Assembly: GCA_028696075.1 (NCBI GenBank)
Contig: JAQVHS010000004.1
Span: 19,603-83,602 of the forward strand
DNA length: 64,000 bases
Source: Candidatus Gastranaerophilales bacterium
GTDB taxonomy: Bacteria; Cyanobacteriota; Vampirovibrionia; Gastranaerophilales; JAILCC01
Direction of reading: 5' to 3'
Shown here: in pieces, positions 32,365 to 40,269 of the stretch
How the letters are laid out: every line of letters begins with the position of its first letter
How positions within the stretch are numbered: the stretch's first letter is position 1
Notes under the pieces: generated by a model
Databases searched by the model: none
Told to the model about the DNA's origin: nothing
Seen by the model: the letters and a program-made list of their open reading frames with translations, nothing else
Position numbers and translations under genes: made by a program

Positions 32365-33408
32365 GTGATTATAGTAATGGAACCCGGGGCAGGTCAAGAA
32401 CAAATCCAAAAAGTGGTCAAAAAACTTGAGGACAACGGTTTTAAAATCAATATAAACTGGGGAGAAGTACTGACGGTAATTGCGGCAATAGGCGATAAAA
32501 GGCTTGTCCAGCCGCAGTCTATAGCATCACTTGAAGGGGTAAGAGAAGTTAAGCTTATTCAGGAACCGTTTAAACTCGCAAGCAGAGAATCAAAAAAAGA
32601 AGATACCGTTATTGAATTTGCAAACGGCGTTAAAATAGGCGGCAATTCAAGACCTGTTATAATGGCAGGACCTTGCAGCGTGGAAGATGATGTGGAAGGG
32701 CTTTTGGAAATAGCCGCAGGGGTAAAAGCTGCAGGAGCTACTATTTTAAGAGGCGGAGCTTTCAAACCCAGAACATCGCCTTATGACTTTCAGGGGTTAG
32801 AGGAAAGAGGGCTTGAGCTTCTTGCTGCGGCAAGAGAAAAAACCGGGCTTCTTATTGTAACGGAAGTTATGGATACTTTGGACTTGCCGTTAGTTAAAGA
32901 ATATGCCGATATCATACAAATCGGTGCAAGAAACATGCAAAACTTCAAACTCTTAAAAGCCGTAGGCAAATGCCAGAAACCCGTAATGCTAAAAAGAGGA
33001 CCTGCTGCTACTATAAGAGAATTTTTACTTGCTGCTGAGCATATTATGTATGCAGGCAACGAGAATGTAATTTTATGCGAACGGGGCATCAAAGGTGTAG
33101 ATACAACTTACGCAAGGAACACCCTTGATATTACCGCTATTCCTATAATAAAGAAGTTTTCTCATTTACCTGTTATTATTGACCCCAGCCATGGAACAGG
33201 GAGAAGATATTTAATAGAACCAATGAGCAAGGCAGGACTTATAGCAGGCGCCCACGGGCTGATGATTGAGGTTCACAACAACCCTGATGCGGCAAGCTCA
33301 GACGGGGCTCAAAGTCTTTCTATTGAACAATTTCAAACAATGATGGTAACATTAAATAAGTTAATAGGCAGGATTGATTGGGATAATAATGGCGGAAAAA
33401 AAGCTTAG
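32365..33408 (+). CDS. aroF: 3-deoxy-7-phosphoheptulonate synthase (type I beta, ACT-like domain)
   Basis: DAHP synthase joins phosphoenolpyruvate and erythrose 4-phosphate at the entry to the shikimate pathway. Residues 1-70 form a ferredoxin/ACT-like regulatory domain, as in the Thermotoga enzyme. The barrel follows: MAGPCSVE, RGGAFKPRTSPYDFQG, TEVMD, QIGARNMQNF, LKRGPAATI, DPSHGTGRR and MIEVHNNPD. The start is GTG with ACGGAGAG six bases before it. It lies just upstream of, and overlaps, tyrA, which makes an aromatic amino-acid unit. Feedback control by Tyr or Phe through the N-terminal domain is likely by family precedent. Confidence 0.95.
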   Translation: MIIVMEPGAGQEQIQKVVKKLEDNGFKININWGEVLTVIAAIGDKRLVQPQSIASLEGVREVKLIQEPFKLASRESKKEDTVIEFANGVKIGGNSRPVIMAGPCSVEDDVEGLLEIAAGVKAAGATILRGGAFKPRTSPYDFQGLEERGLELLAAAREKTGLLIVTEVMDTLDLPLVKEYADIIQIGARNMQNFKLLKAVGKCQKPVMLKRGPAATIREFLLAAEHIMYAGNENVILCERGIKGVDTTYARNTLDITAIPIIKKFSHLPVIIDPSHGTGRRYLIEPMSKAGLIAGAHGLMIEVHNNPDAASSDGAQSLSIEQFQTMMVTLNKLIGRIDWDNNGGKKA

Positions 33409-34249
33409 TATAGGAATTATAGGTCTAGGATTAATCGGCGGCTCGATTTTAAAAGGGCTGCAGGTTTTTGGTAATTTTAAAATTAATGCCTTCAGCGCTA
33501 ATGAAAAAACTATCCAATCCGTAAACAAGCTTAAAAATTGTCATGCCGCTAATAATATAAATATATTGAAAGACTCTGATGTCATTTTTATTTGCACACC
33601 TATTCATAAAATCATTGAGGACGTTAAAAATATTCTGCCGATAGTTAAAAAAGAATGTATTATAGCTGATGTTGCAAGCCTGAAAGAAGATATTTTAAAT
33701 GAAATCAATGAAAGTATCGAATGCAAATTCATAGGCACACATCCTATGGCGGGAACAGAAAATTCAGGCTTTGAAGCGAGCTTCTCCACCCTGTTTGAAG
33801 ATACAAAATGGGTAATAATACCTTCTAAATGGGTAACTGAAGAAGACGTACAAACATTAACGGAGATAATAAAAACTTTAAACGCTCAACCCTTAACGGC
33901 GGATGCAAAAAGCCATGATAAGGCGGCAGCGATTATAAGCCACACGCCTATGCTTATAAGTCAGGCTATTTTTGCAGCATTAATCAAAACGCAGGATGAA
34001 GAAGTCAGGAATTTGGCTTCAAAACTTGCTTCAAGCGGGTTTAAAGATATGACAAGACTGGCACTAAGCAATACAACCATGGCTTCAGATATGCTAAAAT
34101 TAAATAAAGACAATATTAACGAGGTATTGGAAAGTATTCACGCACAAGAAAAAATGCTTATGCTGCCTCATTATTTTCACAAAACAATAGAAGAAATAAT
34201 TGAAAAACGATTAGAAATGTACTCAAAAGAAGGAAAAAACAGGTTATAA
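33389..34249 (+). CDS. tyrA: Prephenate/arogenate dehydrogenase
   Basis: The Rossmann NAD(P) site is GIIGLGLIGGS near the N-terminus. ICTPIHKI, DVASLKEDI, GTHPMAGTENSGF (substrate-binding His) and SHTPMLISQAIFA complete the TyrA pattern. The length of 286 fits the catalytic core without ACT or chorismate mutase domains. The ATG at 33389 is preferred over an in-frame TTG five codons upstream; GGGA sits 5 bases in front. It overlaps aroF by 20 bases, so expression of the first and last steps toward tyrosine is coupled. Confidence 0.9.
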   Translation: MAEKKLSIGIIGLGLIGGSILKGLQVFGNFKINAFSANEKTIQSVNKLKNCHAANNINILKDSDVIFICTPIHKIIEDVKNILPIVKKECIIADVASLKEDILNEINESIECKFIGTHPMAGTENSGFEASFSTLFEDTKWVIIPSKWVTEEDVQTLTEIIKTLNAQPLTADAKSHDKAAAIISHTPMLISQAIFAALIKTQDEEVRNLASKLASSGFKDMTRLALSNTTMASDMLKLNKDNINEVLESIHAQEKMLMLPHYFHKTIEEIIEKRLEMYSKEGKNRL

Positions 34250-34253
34250 TTTT

Positions 34254-35057
34254 ATGTCGATAGCTGATATTAAACGCATAATAAATACACTTCCGTCCTT
34301 GCCTGCAATGCCTAATATTGTAGCCGCAGCGCTTGACGTGATAAAAGACCCGGAATCTAACGCAAGCGAACTGGGCGCAATAATAACCAACGACCAGGCG
34401 TTAACTTCTCAAATATTAAAAGTGGTTAACTCCGCTTATTACGGACTCTCAAGACCTATTACCACCGTTCAGCAATCCATAACAATGGTTGGTTTCAATG
34501 AAGTGAGAAGCATAATCATAAGTTCTGCAATGAAGCCTATGCTCACTACTCAAGGCGGTAAAGAACTTTGGGAACATTCTATAAAAGTTGGGATAGGCGC
34601 AGAAGTCATAGCCAAAAAACTCGGCAGGCGTGATTTTGATGAATGTTTTGCTTTGGGACTATTGCATGACATAGGAAAAATCATTTTTGAATTATATAAC
34701 CCTAAAGCCGCTTTTGAAGTAAAAAAACTTATCTCGTGCGGAGCGAACTCTTATACGGCAGAAAAAATGCTGTTCGGATTTGACCATACAGACGTAGGGT
34801 TTGAACTTGCGGCAAAATGGAAACTTCCCAAGGTTATAGCCTCCGCCTTAAAATATCACCACCGTCCTCAATTAAGCGATTTTCCGACCACAGTGGGAAT
34901 TGTTTACGCTGCAAACAGGATTGTCAAAGACCCGCCGAAGGTTCCTGTACTTGAACCCGAGGTTGCAAGAAGGCTTGACTTTGATATACCGAATCCTACA
35001 AAACTCAAACAGGAAATTAATGAAAAAAGCGCCTTGCTGATTAAAATATTAAACTAG
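34254..35057 (+). CDS. HDOD domain signalling protein
   Basis: The 267-residue protein consists of one HDOD domain, a catalytically inactive HD relative found in motility and signal output. LPSLPAMPNIVAAALDVIKDP, TNDQALTSQILKVVNSAYYG, VQQSITMVGFNEVRSIII, FALGLLHDIGKIIFE and YHHRPQ are the family pattern. HDIGK is present here, but the other metal residues of an active HD-GYP are not. It follows tyrA by 4 bases, so it is cotranscribed, though a metabolic link is not evident. HDOD proteins of this size are often linked to motility or c-di-GMP circuits. Confidence 0.85.
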   Translation: MSIADIKRIINTLPSLPAMPNIVAAALDVIKDPESNASELGAIITNDQALTSQILKVVNSAYYGLSRPITTVQQSITMVGFNEVRSIIISSAMKPMLTTQGGKELWEHSIKVGIGAEVIAKKLGRRDFDECFALGLLHDIGKIIFELYNPKAAFEVKKLISCGANSYTAEKMLFGFDHTDVGFELAAKWKLPKVIASALKYHHRPQLSDFPTTVGIVYAANRIVKDPPKVPVLEPEVARRLDFDIPNPTKLKQEINEKSALLIKILN

Positions 35058-35098
35058 CTTATATGCCAAGAAGAATAATTATATTTATTTTTTTAGTA

Positions 35099-35107
35099 TG
35101 ATAATAT
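35099..35107 (+). promoter_or_regulatory. Extended -10 promoter for ctpA
   Basis: TG-A-TAATAT lies 30 bases before the TTG start. No clear -35 box is visible. Confidence 0.45.
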
Positions 35108-35136
35108 AAGAAAAATACATTAAGAGGAAATGAAAA

Positions 35137-36357
35137 TTGAAAAAATCATTCTTAAACAAAGCAATAATAAGTTTCATAATTTTAATATCGGTATTCTGCA
35201 TAAGTTACAACGTATTTGCTTATACGCCGCAATCCTTATACGATGAGGTTTGGAAACTGATTTACTCAAAATATGTAGACCAGGATAACAACGGTCAAAA
35301 TTGGAATAAATGGCGGCATAAATACGATGATGAAATAAAAACCGATAAGGATGCTTTTGTAGCAATAGATACAATGGTACTTAGCTTGAATGACCCTTAT
35401 ACAAAATTCCTCAACCCTGAAGAGTTTGCCGAAGAAGGAAGCGCAATAAGCGGAACTCTTAAAGGTATCGGTGTCCAAATATCGGTAAAAGACGGAAAGC
35501 TGCTCGTTGTAGCCCCTATTGAAGATACCCCCGCGTCAAAAGCAGGACTGCTTGCTAACGATTATATAGTTGAAATTAACGGCAAAAGTACCAAAGGCAT
35601 GAGCGTAAAAGATGCGGCAGATAACATCAGGGGCGAAGAAGGAACAACTGTTACGCTTTTAATCAGAAGAAATAATGTGGATAAAACTTTTATAATCCCG
35701 AGGGCAGAAATTAAGTTAAAATCAATTTCAACAACACCTGTTAACAAAATGAAACTTAATGATTCTATCGGTTATATCCGTATAAGTACTTTTATGAATA
35801 AAAGCACGGCAGCCGAGTTTGCTCAGGCATTAACAACGTTAAGTAAAAAACAAGGCTATATAATAGATTTACGTTCCAACCCCGGAGGGCTTTTGTCCAA
35901 CGCAATATTTATAACAGATATGCTGGTAAGCGGCGGAACAATAGTAAGCACGGTAGACCGTGACGGTTACAAAGATACAACAAGAGCAAGCAAAAGGATT
36001 GTAACCAACAAACCGCTGGTTGTTTTAATCAACGGCGGAAGCGCCAGTGCCAGTGAAATCCTTAGCGGTGCGCTAAAAGATAACGGAAGAGCAACTCTTG
36101 TCGGCGAAAAAACTTTCGGCAAAGGGCTGGTTCAGGAGATTAATAGGTTACCCGGCGGAAGCGGTATAAATATCACCACTCAAAAATATCTGACCCCTAA
36201 CGGCACAGACATTAACAAAAAAGGTATTACACCCGATATTGAAATAAAACTTACAGAAGACGATATCAAGAACGAAAAAGACCCTCAGCTCCTAAAAGCC
36301 CAAAGCGTATTGATTGAAAAAATTTGTCAATGCAATAAAACCGCCAACCAAAATTAA
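35137..36357 (+). CDS. ctpA: Carboxy-terminal processing protease (S41, CtpA family)
   Basis: This is a periplasmic serine protease with a signal peptide (residues ~6-28, ending NVFA). An N-terminal helical region is followed by a PDZ domain at about 105-190 (GIGVQISVKDGKLLVVAPIE..AGLLANDYIVEINGK). The catalytic domain has IDLRSNPGG, GGSASASEILSGAL with the nucleophile Ser near 303, and GEKTFGKGLVQ with the base Lys near 328. The start is TTG with AGAGGA 8 bases upstream. A nearby ATG is out of frame. The C-terminal ICQCNK carries two Cys. Confidence 0.93.
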   Translation: MKKSFLNKAIISFIILISVFCISYNVFAYTPQSLYDEVWKLIYSKYVDQDNNGQNWNKWRHKYDDEIKTDKDAFVAIDTMVLSLNDPYTKFLNPEEFAEEGSAISGTLKGIGVQISVKDGKLLVVAPIEDTPASKAGLLANDYIVEINGKSTKGMSVKDAADNIRGEEGTTVTLLIRRNNVDKTFIIPRAEIKLKSISTTPVNKMKLNDSIGYIRISTFMNKSTAAEFAQALTTLSKKQGYIIDLRSNPGGLLSNAIFITDMLVSGGTIVSTVDRDGYKDTTRASKRIVTNKPLVVLINGGSASASEILSGALKDNGRATLVGEKTFGKGLVQEINRLPGGSGINITTQKYLTPNGTDINKKGITPDIEIKLTEDDIKNEKDPQLLKAQSVLIEKICQCNKTANQN

Positions 36358-37169
36358 TGCGCGGAAAAATGGAAATTTTTACCTAAAATTTTATCTCTGA
36401 GGATGACCATATCTTTGCCGTAAATATCTTCCAGAGATTTACCCAATTTTGACTGTACATCTCTCAAATACATATCATGAACAACAACTTCTTTTATAAT
36501 AAAGACCAGTCCTTTATTTTTGGTATAAACACAGTTAGGAGCGGAGTCCTTTTGGCTTATTGTTCCAACCATACCTTCTTCATTATCAACAGAAAGCACA
36601 ATCCATCTGCCGCCAAGATTTTCTTCTATTTTATCACCTAAACCATGTTGATATATAAGACCAAAATCAGACTCCAGATTGTTATAACCGACAATTTTAA
36701 TATCCACTCCTCTGTCATGCGCATCTTTAAATTCCTGCCTGTAAGCCTGAAAATCCTCATCCCAAATTTCAACAAAAATCTCTTTTTGGGCGCTTTGCAA
36801 AATACTTACAAACTGGTCGCTTATAGATTTTTCGTCACGCAAATTAATAATCGGTTCGATATAATCATCTGATAAAGAAGGCAAATTTTCTTCCAAATAC
36901 TCAATAGAAGTATCTATCTTATTTTTGTACCTGTCTAAAATTTTCTTGGGCTTAATAGGCATATACATTTGAGGTTTACCGCCCGTAGCAACTATTATTT
37001 TCTTGGTTTCCAACGCTTTTAAGGTATCATAGGCTCTGGCCTGTGGAACACCTGAATTTTTACTTACCTCATACCCTGTGGAAGGATTATTTTTTAACAA
37101 AGCGACATAGACCTTTGCCTCGTAAGAATTAAATCCTATTTCTCTCAGATGATTGATTAAAATATCCAT
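36354..37169 (-). CDS. TrmB-family sugar-responsive transcriptional regulator
   Basis: The N-terminal TrmB winged helix has [40 protein letters not shown] and [12 protein letters not shown] coiled linker follows ([18 protein letters not shown]), then a phospholipase-D-like ligand domain ([20 protein letters not shown]). This architecture is best known from archaea, where TrmB responds to maltose or trehalose, and is found patchily in bacteria. GGAAGTAG precedes the ATG. It is convergent with ctpA (4-base overlap) and divergent from ychF. Candidate targets in the window are the sugar MFS gene and the lone solute-binding protein, which is speculative. Confidence 0.85.
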   Translation of the reverse strand: MDILINHLREIGFNSYEAKVYVALLKNNPSTGYEVSKNSGVPQARAYDTLKALETKKIIVATGGKPQMYMPIKPKKILDRYKNKIDTSIEYLEENLPSLSDDYIEPIINLRDEKSISDQFVSILQSAQKEIFVEIWDEDFQAYRQEFKDAHDRGVDIKIVGYNNLESDFGLIYQHGLGDKIEENLGGRWIVLSVDNEEGMVGTISQKDSAPNCVYTKNKGLVFIIKEVVVHDMYLRDVQSKLGKSLEDIYGKDMVILRDKILGKNFHFSAH

Positions 37170-37272
37170 AAACTACTTCCAAAAAACCCATGCTTATAAT
37201 ATCTTTTATATTATAACATGCTTGTTTTTCGGAAACGGCTGCAGCAGAGAATACAACAGAGAGGATATAACA

Positions 37273-38367
37273 TTGTTAAGAGCAGGAATTGTAGGATTGC
37301 CTAACGTAGGGAAATCAACCTTATTTAATGCGCTGACTTGCAGTAAAAACGCGGAGTCGGCAAATTATCCGTTTTGTACCATTGAACCCAACGTAGGTGT
37401 TGTAATGGTACCGGACGAAAGATTATATAAGTTAAAAGACCTTGTAAAAACACAAACTGTTATTCCTGCCGCAATAGAATTTTGTGATATAGCGGGACTT
37501 GTTAAAGGGGCAAGTCAGGGTGAAGGTTTGGGAAACCAATTCTTACACCATATAAGAGAAGTCGATGCCATTATAGAAGTCGTAAGATGCTTTGATGATG
37601 AAAACACAATCCACGTTGCAGGAAAAGTAGACCCTGTTGCTGACATAGAGATAATCAATACGGAACTTGCTCTTGCCGATTTGTACAGCTTGGAAAAACG
37701 CTTAGAGAGAATATCAAAGCAGGTAAAAGCAAAAGACAAGGCAGCTGTAGTTGAAGAGAGCGCAATCAAAAAAGCTCAAGGTCTTCTTGAAGAGGGCAGA
37801 TTTTTCTCTATAGAAGAATTTACGGAAGAAGAAAAGCCTTTTATTAAAAACCTTCATCTTCTTTGCTCTAAGCCTATAATTTATGCGGCAAATGTATCTG
37901 AGAATGAGTTGGCGGCTTCAAACGATTATGTAAGACAAGTGGAAGAATATATTAAAAACCAAAATGCACAGGTTGTTATCATCAGCGCACAAATAGAATC
38001 GGAACTGGCTGAACTTGATAAAGAAGAGGCAAAAGCATACCTGCAAGACCTTGGGATAGAAAACTCGGGAGTTGAACGTATGATTAATGCCGCTTATCAT
38101 TTATTGGGACTGAGAACATACATCACGGCAGGTGAAAAGGAAGTCAGGGCCTGGACTATTACAAAAGGGGCAAAAGCGCCTGAGGCTGCGGGAGTTATAC
38201 ACTCTGATATGGAAAAGGGGTTTATAAGGGCAGAAGTCATTGCTTATGCGGACTTCATAGCCTCAGGTTCACACCTGGCTGCAAAAGAAAAAGGTCTGAT
38301 GCGTCTTGAAGGAAAAGAGTACATTGTTCAAGACGGTGATATAATGCTTTTTAGATTTAACGTCTGA
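37273..38367 (+). CDS. ychF: Redox-regulated ribosome-binding GTPase/ATPase
   Basis: YchF (OLA1) is an Obg-family ATPase. Walker A is GLPNVGKST (8-16), the effector region is [15 protein letters not shown]3 is [20 protein letters not shown], and the C-terminal TGS domain has [33 protein letters not shown] and a final [18 protein letters not shown] at 37273 gives the canonical [15 protein letters not shown] and 364 residues, and GAGAGGA stands before it. The reading frame is open for 40 more codons upstream, but those residues have no homology pattern and overlap the trmB-like start. Confidence 0.95.
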   Translation: MLRAGIVGLPNVGKSTLFNALTCSKNAESANYPFCTIEPNVGVVMVPDERLYKLKDLVKTQTVIPAAIEFCDIAGLVKGASQGEGLGNQFLHHIREVDAIIEVVRCFDDENTIHVAGKVDPVADIEIINTELALADLYSLEKRLERISKQVKAKDKAAVVEESAIKKAQGLLEEGRFFSIEEFTEEEKPFIKNLHLLCSKPIIYAANVSENELAASNDYVRQVEEYIKNQNAQVVIISAQIESELAELDKEEAKAYLQDLGIENSGVERMINAAYHLLGLRTYITAGEKEVRAWTITKGAKAPEAAGVIHSDMEKGFIRAEVIAYADFIASGSHLAAKEKGLMRLEGKEYIVQDGDIMLFRFNV

Positions 38368-38395
38368 CAAAAATCTTCTACAAAATCAAAGAATA

Positions 38396-38404
38396 TGATA
38401 TAAT
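38396..38404 (+). promoter_or_regulatory. Extended -10 promoter for the sigma factor gene
   Basis: TG-A-TATAAT has a perfect -10 hexamer, 34 bases before the GTG start. The -35 region is poor. Confidence 0.55.
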
Positions 38405-38438
38405 TGGGGTACCACAAGTTGTAGTTAGAGGTTAAAGA

Positions 38439-39230
38439 GTGTTTTCCGAAGTAAACGACTTAAATTCCAGTGTAATAAAAGATCTTATTGCAAGGTACAG
38501 CCTGTCTAAATCGGACAATGAAAAAAAACTTCTTAAAAAAGAGATTACGTCTTTGTGCCTGCCTTTTGTTAAAAAAATTGCAAGAGGGCTGGCGAGAAGA
38601 AATACTGACCCTATTGAAGACTTAATTCAGGTAGGTTGCGTCGGGCTGTTAAAAGCTATAGAACAGTACAGCAGCAAACACAAAACAACTTTCAAAACTT
38701 ATGCGACTTATTTCATAACAGGCGAAATAAGACATTATCTCAGGGATAAAGTTTCAATGATAAGAGCCCCGAGAGAACTTCAGGAATTATCTTATCGTAT
38801 CAACCAGCTTATCAGAACCCTGACGCTGGAACTTGACAGAGAACCGACAGACTATGAAATATCAGAACATTTATCTATCAGTGTAGAAAAGATAAATGAA
38901 ATAGTTCAAATAGACAGAAGGAAGAATCTTGTATCGCTTGATCAAGCTCAAGCAAATCAAGATGATGCTTCTCTGATAGATAAGCTTGTGGATAACAAGT
39001 ATCTTGAGTCTGAAAAAAACAAAGAGGAAAACGGCATTCTTATTGAAGCTATAAACAGTTTAGAACCGCAATTGGCGGAAGTTATCAGGATGAGTTTTTT
39101 TCAGGATATGACACAGCAGGAAATTTCACAGGAAGTCGGAGTTTCACAGATGCAAATAAGCAGAAGACTGAAAAAAGCATTGGAAGAGCTTTCTGCTATT
39201 ATGATACAAAAGCGGGAAGAAAATGATTAA
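38439..39230 (+). CDS. Group 3 sigma factor, SigB/SigF type
   Basis: The sigma-70 domains run in order: region 2 (DPIEDLIQVGCVGLLKAIEQ, FKTYATYFITGEIRHYLRD), region 3 (RAPRELQELSYRINQL, LDREPTDYEISEHLSI) and region 4 (LEPQLAEVIRMSFFQDMTQQ, EISQEVGVSQMQISRRLKKA). The ISQMQxSRR helix and the GEIRHYLRDK segment are typical of SigB/SigF stress or developmental factors rather than of FliA. The start is GTG after AGAGGTTAAAGA. The end overlaps prepilin peptidase by 8 bases. In Synechocystis SigF controls pili and motility, which makes that coupling suggestive. No anti-sigma gene is adjacent. Confidence 0.88.
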   Translation: MFSEVNDLNSSVIKDLIARYSLSKSDNEKKLLKKEITSLCLPFVKKIARGLARRNTDPIEDLIQVGCVGLLKAIEQYSSKHKTTFKTYATYFITGEIRHYLRDKVSMIRAPRELQELSYRINQLIRTLTLELDREPTDYEISEHLSISVEKINEIVQIDRRKNLVSLDQAQANQDDASLIDKLVDNKYLESEKNKEENGILIEAINSLEPQLAEVIRMSFFQDMTQQEISQEVGVSQMQISRRLKKALEELSAIMIQKREEND

Positions 39231-40269
39231 TACTCTGCAGCTTTTACTTAAGGAAAGCTTATTTTTTTACTGGTATAGCGCACTTTTTGTTTTTATTGCG
39301 GGACTTTGCGTAGGAAGCTTTTTAAACGTTGTCGCATTACGTTCATTAAGCAATGAAAGTATCGTACTGCCGCCTTCAAAATGCCCGAAATGTAATCACC
39401 CCCTGAAATGGTATGATAATATACCTGTATTGTCATATTTTATACTCTTAAGAGGCAAATGCAGGTACTGCTCAGCTCCTATAAGCATTCAATATCCTAT
39501 TGTGGAATTAACTACAGCATTGATTTTTACAACTTTGTTCATGAAATTCGGGGCAACGTGGAATTTTATACTTTTATGCTGCTTAGCCTCATGTTTCATT
39601 GTAATGTGTATTACAGACCTGAAAGAACAGGTAATATTCGATAATATTTCAATACCTGTTATCCCTATAGGTCTATTCTACAGTTTTTTTAATATCGGCA
39701 ATTTTCATTCCGGCAGCGTAAATGTTTTTAATACGGGCATATATCTTCAAAATTCTTTTATCTCCTCTCTTGCGGCTGTATTTATTGCATTGTTGTTCTT
39801 TGAAATCATATCTTTTCTTTCAAAGCTTTTTATTAAACACCGTGCATTTGGAGAAGGCGATACCATAATAGCTATGGGAATAGGAGCCTGGTTTGGAGTA
39901 AAAATACTTATAATAACGATTATTTTAAGCTTTATTACGCAGGTAGTAGCAACGCTGCCCTTAGTAACAGCCAAGCTAATCAAAAATAAAAATTACAACT
40001 TACTGCAAGGCTTCGGCTTATTAATAATATCTCTCATTGTGGCTGTAACTTCAAATATTTTAGGCGTTACAGAAACCCATACAGGCGCGGTTATAACATT
40101 AGTTATAACTATTATTGCTGCGCTTTACGGTACCATTAAGATTTTCTCAAATTTAGACAAAACAAACCTTACAATGCTGCCTTTCGGACCTGCACTGATT
40201 GCGGCAGCTTTTTTAGCTGTATTCTTCACAGATTACTGTGTTGATATTATCTATACATTTCTTCGATAA
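39223..40269 (+). CDS. pilD: Type IV prepilin peptidase (A24)
   Basis: The aspartic prepilin peptidase and N-methyltransferase has FIAGLCVGSFLNVVALRSL at the N-terminus, the zinc site CPKCNHPLKW..CRYCSAPIS, and the two catalytic Asp in CITDLKEQVIFD and FGEGDTIIAMGIG. About eight spans are predicted. It is 348 residues, about 60-90 longer than common PilD, because of extra C-terminal spans. It should process the prepilin encoded at 42314 and other pseudopilins needed for DNA uptake with ComEC. The start overlaps the sigma factor stop, indicating coupled translation. Its 3' end overlaps the convergent synthetase gene by 23 bases. Confidence 0.92.
   Translation: MINTLQLLLKESLFFYWYSALFVFIAGLCVGSFLNVVALRSLSNESIVLPPSKCPKCNHPLKWYDNIPVLSYFILLRGKCRYCSAPISIQYPIVELTTALIFTTLFMKFGATWNFILLCCLASCFIVMCITDLKEQVIFDNISIPVIPIGLFYSFFNIGNFHSGSVNVFNTGIYLQNSFISSLAAVFIALLFFEIISFLSKLFIKHRAFGEGDTIIAMGIGAWFGVKILIITIILSFITQVVATLPLVTAKLIKNKNYNLLQGFGLLIISLIVAVTSNILGVTETHTGAVITLVITIIAALYGTIKIFSNLDKTNLTMLPFGPALIAAAFLAVFFTDYCVDIIYTFLR

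Noticed and set aside
38439-39230. Naming the sigma factor FliA
   Set aside because: Region 4 (VSQMQISRR) and region 2 resemble SigB/SigF rather than FliA, so the FliA expected from the sigma-28 promoters is probably outside the window.
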